DNA of 20,766 bases from Firmicutes bacterium UBA6132. GTDB taxonomy: Bacteria > Bacillota_A > Clostridia > Tissierellales > Sedimentibacteraceae. A program made the position numbers and the translations under genes. This document shows positions 7,021-15,239 of the stretch, piece by piece. Below the pieces are notes generated by a model that was not told the origin of the DNA, searched no databases, and saw only the letters and a list, made by a program, of their open reading frames with translations. Each line of letters opens with the position of its first letter. The first letter of the stretch is position 1. Location of the stretch: positions 1-20,766 of the forward strand of contig DIVM01000194.1 in NCBI GenBank assembly GCA_002435835.1, given 5' to 3'.

Positions 7021-7857
7021 TTATATTAATTCTTCTATTTGTTTTTTAGCAAGTTCACCGATAACATCATATCTGCTTATTGTAGCATCCAATCCTGCAT
7101 CAAAAACTTCAGGAAGTTTTTCTTTATATACTTGAACTCCAGCATGTGTTATACCACCCTTTGTAGATACTCTGCTAATTGTATCTTCAAAGCTTAAATT
7201 CTTTTCAAGCAATAATCTTGCAGCACCCTCTAAGGATACTAAAAGCATGTGTTCGAGATCTTTAGAAGAAACATTTTTAGAATGCTGAATTGCAGATGTA
7301 ACAAATTCCTGCATAATGGCTGCAAAAAATCCTGGGAAACTTGCTGTCATATTTTGAGCAACTCTAATGTCTTCCTCATGTAAAATATTTACTTCACTAA
7401 TTTTTCCTAACAATAATTCAAATAAAAACTTATTTTCATCTATAACGTGATCATTGTGATATGCTAAAGTAACTCCCATGTTTACCATTGAAATTAATGT
7501 TGGCATAAATACGGTGATTCTTCCATTATGAATTTTACACAAATCTTCATTTAATACCATAGTTGTTGAAACCATCAAATAAGTGTCTTCTTGTAAAAAT
7601 GGTTTAATTTCCTTAAGCACATTTGGTAAATTAAGAGGCTCTACACATAAAAATATTGTTTTGCAGCTTGCAGCCACTTCCATGTTATCTTCACAAACAT
7701 TGATATCTGGGTATTTCTCAAGCAATTTGTCTATGTTCGCTTTAGCACGGTTTGATGTGTAAATATTTTTTTCTTCCAATAATTTATGTTCTAAAAATTT
7801 ATTCAACAACATATAACCAACATTACCTATTCCTATAAATCCAACTTTTCTATTCAT
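7021..7857 (-). CDS. proC: Pyrroline-5-carboxylate reductase family protein
   Basis: A 278-residue NAD(P)-dependent reductase of the ProC family, near the usual length. The Rossmann nucleotide loop is GFIGIGNVG (residues 6-14). FMPTLISMVNMGVT corresponds to the MPN-type segment. The C-terminal dimerisation and active-site region is recognisable as VSTKGGITHAGVQVYKE. It would reduce pyrroline-5-carboxylate to proline in the cytoplasm. The start at 7857 has GGAGG eight bases upstream. An in-frame ATG at 7959 would run through the T-box terminator and is rejected. Two tandem T-boxes with a CCU (proline) specifier precede it, so expression should rise when tRNA-Pro is uncharged, which supports a biosynthetic role. 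The sequence diverges from textbook ProC, so another imine reductase activity is possible. It is monocistronic and convergent with the B12 operon. Confidence 0.78.
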   Translation of the reverse strand: MNRKVGFIGIGNVGYMLLNKFLEHKLLEEKNIYTSNRAKANIDKLLEKYPDINVCEDNMEVAASCKTIFLCVEPLNLPNVLKEIKPFLQEDTYLMVSTTMVLNEDLCKIHNGRITVFMPTLISMVNMGVTLAYHNDHVIDENKFLFELLLGKISEVNILHEEDIRVAQNMTASFPGFFAAIMQEFVTSAIQHSKNVSSKDLEHMLLVSLEGAARLLLEKNLSFEDTISRVSTKGGITHAGVQVYKEKLPEVFDAGLDATISRYDVIGELAKKQIEELI

Positions 7858-7942
7858 TTCAATCCTCCAATTAAAGTTATTATTATCTTTTACTTTTAAA
7901 TTATAAATACATATTATATAAACCTTTTTCTTTTTAATGAGA

Positions 7943-8165
7943 ATAAAAAAAATTCGCATCCTTGTATTATTTACAAAGAGGCGAAATTCCGCGGTACCAC
8001 TCTAATTACAACATATAAATGCTGCATCTCATTTCATAACGGTTGTTGCCGTTTGGTTTTTTAAGCCAAATGCTCTAAGATAGGTTCAATACACAGAGGG
8101 ACAAAAGCTTCTCACCTTCGCTTTCTCTCTTTAGACCATGTATATTTACTAATTCTCTTCACTGC
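7943..8165 (-). ncRNA. T-box riboswitch 2 (proximal to proC-like gene), proline specifier
   Basis: Read on the minus strand, a stem I with AGTA-type specifier loop is followed by the T-box AGAGTGGTACCGCGG (8003-7989). The specifier strand is GAA-CCU-A (CCU at 8084-8082), flanked by the lower helix GAGA (8157-8154) with UCUU (8080-8077). The terminator pairs TTCGCCTCTTTGTA with TACAAGGATGCGAA imperfectly (7951-7988) and ends in eight or more U. UGGU in the antiterminator bulge fits an ACCA tRNA end, hence discriminator A73. The leader ends about 90 bases before the gene. Confidence 0.92.
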
Positions 8166-8199
8166 AAATATTTAATTTATTATACTATTTAAATTTAAT

Positions 8200-8425
8200 A
8201 AAAAAACGCCTCTTTGTATATAACAAAGAGGCGTGTATACGCGGTACCACTCTAATTGCTGCATAAGCAGCATCTCATTTAAATAACGGTTTTGCCGTTT
8301 GGTTTTTTAAGCCAAATGCTCTGAGGTAGGTTCAATATACAGAGGGACAAAAGCTTCTCACCAACGCTTTCTCTCTTTAGACCATGTTAATTTACTAATC
8401 CTCTTCATTGCAAATATATATATTA
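8200..8425 (-). ncRNA. T-box riboswitch 1 (distal copy), proline specifier
   Basis: It has the same architecture as the proximal copy. The T-box AGAGTGGTACCGCG spans 8253-8240 and the specifier strand GAA-CCU-A has CCU at 8330-8328. The lower helix is GAGG (8403-8400) with CCUC (8326-8323). Its terminator is a perfect 11-bp stem, ACGCCTCTTTG against CAAAGAGGCGT (8206-8234), with a 7-base loop and a U-run, much stronger than that of copy 2. The T-box motifs of the two copies are 250 bases apart, and long stretches are nearly identical, so they arose by tandem duplication. Confidence 0.92.
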
Positions 8426-8431
8426 ATGGAA

Positions 8432-8460
8432 ATATTAAACTAAATTTATGATTTTGTCAA
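8432..8460 (-). promoter_or_regulatory. Sigma-70 promoter of the tandem T-box leader
   Basis: On the minus strand TTGACA (8460-8455), a 17-base spacer, then TAATAT (8437-8432). Transcription would start near 8425, about 20 bases before stem I of T-box 1. This gives a leader of about 570 bases before the reductase gene. Confidence 0.85.
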
Positions 8461-8553
8461 GATATTTTTACTGAAAACTATAAACTTAATTAAGCTTATT
8501 AAATACAAATATCAAAATAACATAAATACGTTATTAAAATATATGTATTTGGG

Positions 8554-8582
8554 TATAATAATATTACATTAGGAGGTGTAAA
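8554..8582 (+). promoter_or_regulatory. -10 box and ribosome binding site of the GerMN lipoprotein gene
   Basis: TATAAT at 8554-8559 has only a poor -35 (TTATTA, 8531-8536). The start site would be close to AGGAGGTG (8571-8578), leaving a very short leader. A non-sigma-70 factor is possible, but I cannot assign one. Confidence 0.4.
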
Positions 8583-9617
8583 ATGAAAAAAATACTAATA
8601 GTAATATTTACATTTTTATTGTTTATGTTGTCAGCATGCGATACTAATGATAATGGCAACCAGAACAATAATAAGCCAGAAGCTCTAAAAATCAATGATT
8701 ATTTTCCAAACACTGAAAACACTAAATATGACTATGAAGGCGAAGGCAATGAGTTTGCATATTATACAGTGTACACAGATTATTCTAAAGATAATCGTAT
8801 CCAAACAAGAACAAACAATGGCGGAACTGAAGTAGTAAAAGTTTTAGAAATTAAAGATGGTCAATTAATGGAAATTTTCTCAAGACCCGAAACATATTTT
8901 AGAGAAAACTTTTTGGATAAAGAATATGAGGGCGGAAATATTATATTAAAAGAACCTTTGGAAAAAGGAAACACTTGGACTCTAAAAGATGGTTCAAAAC
9001 GAACAATTACAAATGTAGATATGGAAATAACAACGCCTATGGGTACATACAAAACATTAGAAGTTACAACTGAAGCAAGTAATTATAAAAATGTAGATTA
9101 TTATGCAAAAGATATAGGTTTGATTAAAACTATAAGTACAGGTGAAGGTTATGAAGTTTCTTCTAATTTAAGAACAATCGAAAAAGACGTTTCACTTATA
9201 CAAAATGTCAATGTTTATTTTCCAAGTTTAGAAGAAGATATTTATTATTATATTACAAAGGAAATTTCTTTTAAAACAAATGATGATGCAAAAGATGTAA
9301 TAGAAAAAATGGTTAAGGACAATGAAGACCAAGCAACAGTTATAAGCACAAATACAAAGTTAAACAATTTATATTTAAATGATGAAGAAAACATGGTTTA
9401 TGTGGACTTCTCTAAAGAATTTGTATCAGAAATGAATGCTGGTTCAGGATTTGAAGCTATGATACTTCAATCCATAACAAATACACTTGGAAATTATTAT
9501 GGTGTAGATAAAGTTTATATAACTTTAGATGGAAAACCATATGAATCAGGACATATATTAATGAAAGAAAAAGAACCATTTATAGTTAATTTAGAAAAAA
9601 CAAAACCAATAAGTTAA
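8583..9617 (+). CDS. Lipoprotein with C-terminal GerMN domain
   Basis: A 344-residue secreted lipoprotein: hydrophobic signal, lipobox LSAC with C19, then an Asn-rich tether. Residues about 40-205 form a beta-rich region with repeated short strands that I cannot assign with certainty. Residues about 210-335 match the GerMN (sporulation/spore germination) domain: VNVYFPSLEED at its start, a central NNLYLNDEENMVYVDFSKEF, and a closing YGVDKVYITLDGKPYESG. GerMN is found in Bacillus GerM, which takes part in the spore-coat/feeding-tube apparatus and germination, and also in non-sporulation lipoproteins. The role here is therefore open. AGGAGGTG precedes the ATG. The gene is monocistronic, divergent from the T-box transcript and followed by a strong terminator. 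Confidence 0.85.
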   Translation: MKKILIVIFTFLLFMLSACDTNDNGNQNNNKPEALKINDYFPNTENTKYDYEGEGNEFAYYTVYTDYSKDNRIQTRTNNGGTEVVKVLEIKDGQLMEIFSRPETYFRENFLDKEYEGGNIILKEPLEKGNTWTLKDGSKRTITNVDMEITTPMGTYKTLEVTTEASNYKNVDYYAKDIGLIKTISTGEGYEVSSNLRTIEKDVSLIQNVNVYFPSLEEDIYYYITKEISFKTNDDAKDVIEKMVKDNEDQATVISTNTKLNNLYLNDEENMVYVDFSKEFVSEMNAGSGFEAMILQSITNTLGNYYGVDKVYITLDGKPYESGHILMKEKEPFIVNLEKTKPIS

Positions 9618-9624
9618 ATTAATG

Positions 9625-9656
9625 CCTCCAAGCTGATTTTCAGTTTGGAGGTTTTT
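9625..9656 (+). terminator. Terminator after the GerMN lipoprotein gene
   Basis: CCTCCAAGCTGA (9625-9636) pairs with TCAGTTTGGAGG (9640-9651) with one G-T wobble and a short loop, followed by TTTTT. Confidence 0.92.
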
Positions 9657-9685
9657 AAAATATCATTGTTAAATATTTATTTATA

Positions 9686-9713
9686 TTGCATTATTTTAAT
9701 TTATTGATATAAT
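9686..9713 (+). promoter_or_regulatory. Sigma-70 promoter of the acid-sugar operon
   Basis: TTGCAT (9686-9691), 16 bases, TATAAT (9708-9713). The start would be near 9720, immediately before the phased AAACA/GAACA repeats. Confidence 0.65.
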
Positions 9714-9723
9714 AAACATACTT

Positions 9724-9748
9724 AAACAATTACGAACACATCTGAACA
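9724..9748. promoter_or_regulatory. Candidate DeoR-type operator: three 10-bp-phased repeats
   Basis: AAACA (9724-9728), GAACA (9734-9738) and GAACA (9744-9748) recur exactly every 10 bases, on one face of the helix, just downstream of the likely transcription start. This fits autorepression by the DeoR-type protein encoded next. The repeat units are short, so chance cannot be excluded. Confidence 0.45.
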
Positions 9749-9777
9749 TATATAAAATACATATTGGAGGAATATAC

Positions 9778-10539
9778 ATGTTACAAATTGAAAGAAGACA
9801 AATGATTATTCAATATCTTGAAGAACATGAAATTGCAACTGTAGAAGAACTTTCTAAATTGTTAAATGTGGCTCCTATGACTATAAGACGAGATTTACAA
9901 TACTTAGAAGATAACGGTATAGCTACTCGAACTTTTGGAGGAGCAGTATTAAAATCAAAATTAATTGCAGAAATACCATATGAAAATAAAAGTCTCAGTA
10001 AAATAGATGAAAAAAAACGAATTGCTGAATATGCTGCATCACTTGTTCAAAACGGACAAGTAATTATATTGGATGCTGGTACTACTAATATGGAAATCGC
10101 AAAATTACTTATAAAAAAACAAAATTTAATTGTAGTTACAACTGATTTAAAAATCGCAGTATATATTTCATCAACAACTGATTTTAATGTTTTATGCACT
10201 GGTGGAAATGTTCAAAATTCTACGGGTTCATGTTTAGGTTCAAATGCAGTTGATTTCTTAAAAGGAATCAATGCAGACATTTGTTTTATAGGAAGTAGCT
10301 CCATTGATGTTGAGCATGGAGTAACAACTCCATCCCTTCAAAAATCAGATATAAAAAAACAAATGATAAAATGTTCTGAACATAAAATATTAGTCGCTGA
10401 CAGCAGCAAATTTGGAAAAAAAAGTTTCATTAAAGTGTGTGATTTAAACCAATTTGAAAAAATTGTAACTGATAATAGCTTAAATGAAAATACTATTATA
10501 GAAATAAAAAATAAAAATATTAATTTAATTTTAATTTAA
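9778..10539 (+). CDS. DeoR/GlpR-family transcriptional repressor of the acid-sugar operon
   Basis: A 253-residue DeoR-family regulator of standard length. The N-terminal winged helix-turn-helix has the family signature VEELSKLLNVAPMTIRRDLQYLE (about 22-44), followed by GIATRTFGGAV. The C-terminal DeoRC sugar-phosphate sensor domain contains ILDAGTTNMEIAKLL, CTGGNVQNSTGSCLG and ADSSKFGKKSF. Such repressors usually release DNA on binding a phosphorylated sugar intermediate. Here that would be a phosphorylated C4 sugar acid or a product such as dihydroxyacetone phosphate (inference). GGAGG lies eight bases upstream of the ATG. It is the first gene of the operon, 11 bases before the kinase. Confidence 0.9.
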   Translation: MLQIERRQMIIQYLEEHEIATVEELSKLLNVAPMTIRRDLQYLEDNGIATRTFGGAVLKSKLIAEIPYENKSLSKIDEKKRIAEYAASLVQNGQVIILDAGTTNMEIAKLLIKKQNLIVVTTDLKIAVYISSTTDFNVLCTGGNVQNSTGSCLGSNAVDFLKGINADICFIGSSSIDVEHGVTTPSLQKSDIKKQMIKCSEHKILVADSSKFGKKSFIKVCDLNQFEKIVTDNSLNENTIIEIKNKNINLILI

Positions 10540-10550
10540 CAGGAGAAAAC

Positions 10551-11885
10551 ATGTCAAAAGTAGTAGTTATTGCTGATGATTTAACAGGAGCTAATGCAAC
10601 TGGAGTTCTGCTTGCAAGACAAGGTTTTAAAGCAGCTACATTTTTAAATTTAAGCAAATATGATAAAGAAGAAAGCAAAGATTTAAATATTTTATCAATT
10701 AGCACTGATTCAAGAGCTATCCACGGTGATGAAGCATATGAAAAAGTTAAAAATATTGTTGAGTTTTTTAAAGAAGATGATATTTCATTATTTTCTAAAA
10801 GAATTGATAGCACTCTAAGAGGTAATATCGGACCTGAAATTTCTGCTGTATTAGATAATTTAAATAAAGAAACATATGCTATTGTTGTTCCTGCATTCCC
10901 ATCATCGGGTAGAGTTTGCATAGGCGGATTTTTAATGGTTAATCAAATTCCTCTTGAAAAAACAGATGTTACAAAAGATCCAAAAACACCTGTATTTACG
11001 TCAAGGGTTGTATCACTTATTGAACAACAAATAAATAAAAAAGTTGGATTTGTTGAACTTGACAAAGTTTTAAAAGGTGAAGATACAATATTAAAATCAT
11101 TATTAAGTGAAATTGAAAATGGATGTAAAGTTATCGTTATTGATGCAACAACGGATGAAGACATTACAAGAATAGCAAAAGCTGTTAAAAATTCTAAACT
11201 TAATATTGTAACTGTTGACCCAGGTCCATTTACAGCAGCTGTTGCAAAAGAATATCTTGAAGTTCCATCTGTAAGCCCTGGACAAAAAGTAATGCTTACA
11301 GTTGGTAGCGTGTCTAACTTAACAAGAAAACAATTGGACGAATTAAGATTAGAACACTCTCCTTTATTAGTTGAAGTAGATGCTAAAAAACTTATATATG
11401 ACAATTCAAAAACAGAAGAAATACAAAGAATTGTAAATAAGCTTATTAAAGACATGGCTGATTATGAAGTAATCGGAGTTATAACAACAAAAAATGAAAA
11501 TGAAATATTAAACTTATCTTTAATAGCTAAAGATTTAAATATAACTGAAGATGAAGTTTCTCAAAGAATTAATAATGGTCTTGCAGAAATAACAACAACT
11601 CTTCTACAAAAAACTAAATCACAAATTGGTGGTCTTTACACATCAGGTGGAGATGTTACTGTAGCAGTATGCAATGCTTTAGGATGTGCTGGCATAGAAG
11701 TTAAAGATGAAGTTTTACCACTTGCTGTTTATGGAAGACTTAGAAAAGGAATATACAACAACACACCTGTTATAACTAAAGGTGGACTTGTTGGAGATGA
11801 AAAAGCATTAATAAAATGCGTTAATTATCTTTTAACTAAATTATCTAATGAATATCATACAAAAGAATTAAAAGGAGAAAAATAA
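10551..11885 (+). CDS. dtnK: Four-carbon acid sugar kinase (DUF1537 family; D-threonate kinase-like)
   Basis: A 444-residue ATP-dependent kinase of the DUF1537 (OtnK/DtnK/DenK) family. The N-terminal substrate domain opens with VVVIADDLTGANATG (D9, D10) and carries FSKRIDSTLRGNIGPEI. The C-terminal nucleotide domain has TVGSVSNLTRKQ and LYTSGGDVTVAVCNALG. Members phosphorylate the 4-OH of threonate or erythronate in the cytoplasm. The partner enzyme decides the likely substrate: a PdxA2-like dehydrogenase begins at the base after the stop codon. That pairing has been shown to convert D-threonate to dihydroxyacetone phosphate, and D-erythronate is a possible alternative. AGGAG lies before the ATG. 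The gene symbol rests on context rather than diagnostic residues. Confidence 0.88.
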   Translation: MSKVVVIADDLTGANATGVLLARQGFKAATFLNLSKYDKEESKDLNILSISTDSRAIHGDEAYEKVKNIVEFFKEDDISLFSKRIDSTLRGNIGPEISAVLDNLNKETYAIVVPAFPSSGRVCIGGFLMVNQIPLEKTDVTKDPKTPVFTSRVVSLIEQQINKKVGFVELDKVLKGEDTILKSLLSEIENGCKVIVIDATTDEDITRIAKAVKNSKLNIVTVDPGPFTAAVAKEYLEVPSVSPGQKVMLTVGSVSNLTRKQLDELRLEHSPLLVEVDAKKLIYDNSKTEEIQRIVNKLIKDMADYEVIGVITTKNENEILNLSLIAKDLNITEDEVSQRINNGLAEITTTLLQKTKSQIGGLYTSGGDVTVAVCNALGCAGIEVKDEVLPLAVYGRLRKGIYNNTPVITKGGLVGDEKALIKCVNYLLTKLSNEYHTKELKGEK

Positions 11886-12884
11886 ATGAATAAACCAATA
11901 ATAGGCATACCATTAGGAGATCCTGCTGGTATAGGTCCTGAAATTGTAGTTAAAGCATTAAATTATAAAGAAATTTATGAAAATTGCAATCCTATAGTAA
12001 TAGGAGACAAAAGCACTATTGAACAAGCTATGAAATTTTGCGGCATATCAATAAATATAAATGTTGTTGCAGAACCAAAAGACGGAAAATATGAACATGG
12101 AACTTTAGATTTAATTGATTTAAATAACGTGGATGTAAATTTACTACAAATTGGAAAAGTTCAAGCCATGGGCGGAAAAGCTGCTTTTGAATATATAAAA
12201 ACAGTTACAAATTTAGCACTTGAGAAAAAAGTAGATGCCATAGCAACAACACCAATAAACAAAGAATCATTTAAAGCAGCAGAAGTTCCTTATATAGGAC
12301 ATACTGAAATACTTGAAGATTTAACTAAAACTTATAATCCTCTCACAATGTTCCAAGTACACAATTTAAGAGTATTTTTCTTAACACGTCACGTGTCATT
12401 AAAAAAAGCATGTGAACTTGTTACAAAAGAAAGTGTTTATGAATTTATAAACAGATGTATTGAAGCATTGAAAGTTTTAGGCATTCAAAATCCAAAACTT
12501 GCTGTTGCAGGATTGAATCCACACAGCGGAGAACATGGTTTATTTGGATATGAAGAAGTTGATGAAATTGAACCGGCTGTAAAAAAAGCACAGTCAGAAA
12601 ATATTGATGTAGTTGGTCCTGTTCCGGCTGATTCAGTATTTCATCAAGGTTTGAACGGCAGATATGATGCAGTATTATCTCTTTACCATGATCAAGGACA
12701 TATTGCAACAAAAATGGTTGACTTTGACAGAACAATTTCAATAACAAACAACATGCCTTTCTTAAGAACATCAGTTGACCACGGAACTGCTTTTGACATA
12801 GCAGGAACTGGCAAAGCAGGTGAAGTCAGCATGGTAGAAGCAATTAAATTAGCAGCATTATATGCTCCTAACTTTAATAAATAA
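11886..12884 (+). CDS. pdxA2: 4-phospho-D-threonate 3-dehydrogenase (PdxA2-like)
   Basis: A 332-residue member of the PdxA family, full length. The N-terminus has [20 protein letters not shown]. Three histidines stand at the metal-binding positions: [23 protein letters not shown] and [11 protein letters not shown]. True PdxA acts in pyridoxal phosphate synthesis. The PdxA2 branch, encoded beside DUF1537 kinases, oxidises 4-phosphothreonate with NAD and the product decarboxylates to dihydroxyacetone phosphate. The location directly after the kinase (ATG at the base after its stop; AAAGGAG inside the kinase's end) supports PdxA2 over B6 biosynthesis. No other B6 gene is in the window. Confidence 0.9.
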   Translation: MNKPIIGIPLGDPAGIGPEIVVKALNYKEIYENCNPIVIGDKSTIEQAMKFCGISININVVAEPKDGKYEHGTLDLIDLNNVDVNLLQIGKVQAMGGKAAFEYIKTVTNLALEKKVDAIATTPINKESFKAAEVPYIGHTEILEDLTKTYNPLTMFQVHNLRVFFLTRHVSLKKACELVTKESVYEFINRCIEALKVLGIQNPKLAVAGLNPHSGEHGLFGYEEVDEIEPAVKKAQSENIDVVGPVPADSVFHQGLNGRYDAVLSLYHDQGHIATKMVDFDRTISITNNMPFLRTSVDHGTAFDIAGTGKAGEVSMVEAIKLAALYAPNFNK

Positions 12885-12915
12885 ATATTAATTATAAATT
12901 ATAACGGAGGTTATT

Positions 12916-14286
12916 ATGGAACAAGTTGTAGGCAGTCAAATGATTTTAGGCCTAGTAATTGGTATCACTATTTTAATTGTATTAATTTTAAAAACAAAAA
13001 TTCACGCATTTTTAGCACTAATCATCGCAGCAGCAGTAACAGGTTTAGTTGGTGGCATGCCTTCAAATGCTGTATTGGCAGCCATTTCTAAAGGATTCGG
13101 AAATACTTTAGGAAGCATTGGTATCATAATTGGTTTTGGCGTTATGATGGGAGAAATTTTCGAAGCTTCCGGAGCAGCAGAAAGAATGGCTCAGACATTT
13201 ATTAAGAAACTTGGAAAAGGAAGAGAAGAAATTGCTCTTGCTATTACAGGATTTTTAGTTTCTATTCCTATATTCTGCGATTCAGGTTTTGTTATTTTAT
13301 CTCCTATAGCAAAAGCTATATCGAGAAAAACTAAAAAATCAGTTATAACTCTTGGTATCCCTCTTGCTGCAGGTCTTGTAATCACACACTCATTAGTTCC
13401 TCCTACACCAGGACCAGTTGGAGTTGCAGGATTATTCAATGTAAGCGTAGGTTCTATAATTTTATGGGGTATTGTAATGGCTATACCTATGACAATAGCG
13501 GCAGTTATTTATGCAAAATATTTAGGAAAGAAAATATATCAAATTCCTACAGAAGATGGTGAAGATTGGATTAGACCGGCTTATCAAGAACCAGTATATG
13601 ATTCTATTGAAGAAAACAGTGGAAAAGAACTTCCTTCAACATTTATGTCATTTGCACCAATTATAATTCCAATAATATTAATATTAATTAACACTGTTTT
13701 AACAGCTATGAAAGCTGAAGGAGCAGTTGTTAACGCATTAGTATTCTTAGGAACTCCTGTTATAGCAGTTGCTATTGGATTAATAGTTGCTATATATGGG
13801 TTATCAGGTAATTATTCAAGAACTGAAACAATTGATTTAATGGAAAGAGGAATTAAATCAGCAGGTATAATAATACTTGTAACAGGCGGTGGCGGTGCCC
13901 TTGGTATGGTATTAAGAGACAGTGGTGCTGGAGATTATATCGCTCAGTCTATAGCTAAAACATCATTGCCAGCAATAATGCTTCCATTTGTAATTTCATC
14001 ATTAATAAGACTTGTTCAAGGAAGCGGCACTGTAGCTATGATTACATCTGCATCCATTACTGCTCCAATATTGGCAACTTTAAATGTTAACCCAGTATTT
14101 GCAGCATTGGCAGCTTGTACAGGTTCATTAGTTTATTCTTATTTCAATGACAGCTACTACTGGGTTGTAAACAGAATGCTTGGTATTAAAGAAGCTAAAG
14201 AACAAATGAGAGTTTGGTCAGTAACAACTACAATCATTTGGGCAGTAGGTTTTGTTGAATTAATGATATTAAATGCAATATTTTAA
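12916..14286 (+). CDS. GntP-family sugar acid permease
   Basis: A 456-residue polytopic membrane protein of the gluconate permease (GntP) family, with about twelve hydrophobic segments. Landmarks are FGNTLGSIGIIIGFGVMMGE, SIPIFCDSGFVILSPIAKA, LVITHSLVPPTPGPVG (the family's PPTPGP motif), and near the C-terminus LVQGSGTVAMITSASI with SYFNDSYYWVVNR. GntP proteins import sugar acids by proton symport. In this operon the substrate should be the C4 sugar acid handled by the kinase and dehydrogenase. CGGAGG precedes the ATG and the gap from pdxA2 is 31 bases. It is the last gene of the operon, followed by a clear terminator. Confidence 0.92.
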   Translation: MEQVVGSQMILGLVIGITILIVLILKTKIHAFLALIIAAAVTGLVGGMPSNAVLAAISKGFGNTLGSIGIIIGFGVMMGEIFEASGAAERMAQTFIKKLGKGREEIALAITGFLVSIPIFCDSGFVILSPIAKAISRKTKKSVITLGIPLAAGLVITHSLVPPTPGPVGVAGLFNVSVGSIILWGIVMAIPMTIAAVIYAKYLGKKIYQIPTEDGEDWIRPAYQEPVYDSIEENSGKELPSTFMSFAPIIIPIILILINTVLTAMKAEGAVVNALVFLGTPVIAVAIGLIVAIYGLSGNYSRTETIDLMERGIKSAGIIILVTGGGGALGMVLRDSGAGDYIAQSIAKTSLPAIMLPFVISSLIRLVQGSGTVAMITSASITAPILATLNVNPVFAALAACTGSLVYSYFNDSYYWVVNRMLGIKEAKEQMRVWSVTTTIIWAVGFVELMILNAIF

Positions 14287-14326
14287 AAAACAAATAAAAA
14301 ACAACTATATTAGAACCAGAAAATTT

Positions 14327-14364
14327 AACAGCATTCGGAAAAGTACATCGAATGCTGTTTGTTT
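14327..14364 (+). terminator. Terminator of the acid-sugar operon
   Basis: AACAGCATTCG (14327-14337) pairs perfectly with CGAATGCTGTT (14349-14359) over an 11-base loop, followed by TGTTTT. Confidence 0.88.
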
Positions 14365-14375
14365 TATATTTTTTA

Positions 14376-14843
14376 TTAATACATCATAGCATCTTTCATT
14401 TCCTTTACATACTCAAATACAGGTTCCACACAATTTTAACCGTATTGTGCAACTATTTTTACAATTGCGCTTCCAACTATTACTCCGTCAGCATATTTTA
14501 ACATTTCTTTTGCTTGCTCAGGGGTTGAAATTCCAATCCAATAGCACATGGGATATTTTATGCTTCTTTAACTAATTTCACCATCTCTCTTAAATCAGTT
14601 TTTATTTTGCTTCTGACACCTGTAACGCCCATGGGTGAAACACAGTACACAAATCCATCAGCTTCTTTTTCAATCGTTTTTATTCTATCATTAGAAGTTG
14701 ATGCAATTAATGATATTAGCTCAACACCATACTGGCTGCAAAATGGTTTTATTTCATTTTTCTATTCCATAAGCATATATTGGATTGATATAAGTCATAA
14801 ATGCTAAAGGAACATCAGTTTTTTTTCTAACTCTTTCAACCAT
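14376..14843 (-). pseudogene. trpA: Broken tryptophan synthase alpha subunit (trpA) remnant
   Basis: Minus-strand translation in shifting frames gives clear TrpA blocks in the right order: RKKTDVPLAFMTYINPIYAYGIE, then YGVELISLIASTSNDRIKTI, GFVYCVSPMGVTGVRSK, a glycine-rich GIS-TPEQAKEMLKYADGVIVGSAIVKI, and a tail ending MKDAMMY at 14376. The N-terminal third is missing beyond about 14843. The stretch that should follow the GIEKF block (the IVPDLP region) is deleted. There are frame changes near 14755 and 14548 and in-frame stops after VKEA and after AQYG. It encodes no working enzyme. No other trp gene is near, so it is a relic of a trp operon or of a transferred piece. Confidence 0.88.
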
Positions 14844-15239
14844 ATGAAAGAACTTGATTCAAGATTAAAGTATATACTTGGTAACAGAGGGATTTGTTTA
14901 ATTGTTGGTGGGCCCGGTTCCGTTAAATCTACGGGGTTAAGAAAACTTACCGAAAATTTAAATAACTCTTTGTATAAACCCTGCTACCTTGCTCTTACCA
15001 CACTATTTAGTAAAAATTTTATCAAGCTATGACATCAATGTTAAGAGAAACCCCTTCTATACAAAATTTATACTATGAGCAAAGAATAACTTCAGTAATA
15101 ATTGTTTAGATTCAATGGCACCTATGACGATTTTAGACGATCTTAGGCTATTGTTTAATTCAAGATAGATTCAGCAAATCCATTTGTACTGATACTTGCA
15201 GGTCAACCTCAAATAAGAAATAAACTCGCTTTAAATACA
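14844..15239 (+). pseudogene. Broken AAA ATPase of the ExeA/TniB transposition-helper type
   Basis: Plus-strand reading in several frames matches an ATP-binding transposition helper, the kind paired with integrase-core transposases. Blocks in order: KELDSRLKYILGNRGICLIVGGPGSVKST (a Walker A where the usual GSGK reads GSVK), LTENLNNSLYKPCYLAL, stop at 15030; then NLYYEQRITSVIIV followed by a frame change that removes the Walker B acids; MTILDDLRLLFN and a stop near 15166; then DSANPFVLILAGQPQIRNKLALN to about 15239. The N-terminal leader and the C-terminal third are absent. At least three inactivating lesions are visible. It marks a decayed insertion element; no transposase or terminal repeats were found beside it. 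Confidence 0.72.

Noticed and set aside
7858..7959. N-terminal extension of the proC-like gene
   Set aside because: It would translate through the T-box terminator hairpin, has no ribosome binding site and is not part of the ProC fold; the ATG at 7857 has GGAGG.
8325..8333. Tyrosine (UAC/UAU) reading of the T-box specifier
   Set aside because: The third base of that triplet is base-paired in both copies, as shown by the G-C to A-U exchange; CCU followed by A fits the specifier loop.
10943..11455. 170-codon open frame antisense to the acid-sugar kinase
   Set aside because: It is a shadow of the kinase gene; the sense protein has clear family motifs and the antisense frame has no start signal.
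14607..14807. 66-codon plus-strand frame in the trpA relic
   Set aside because: It is antisense to recognisable TrpA blocks and has no ribosome binding site.
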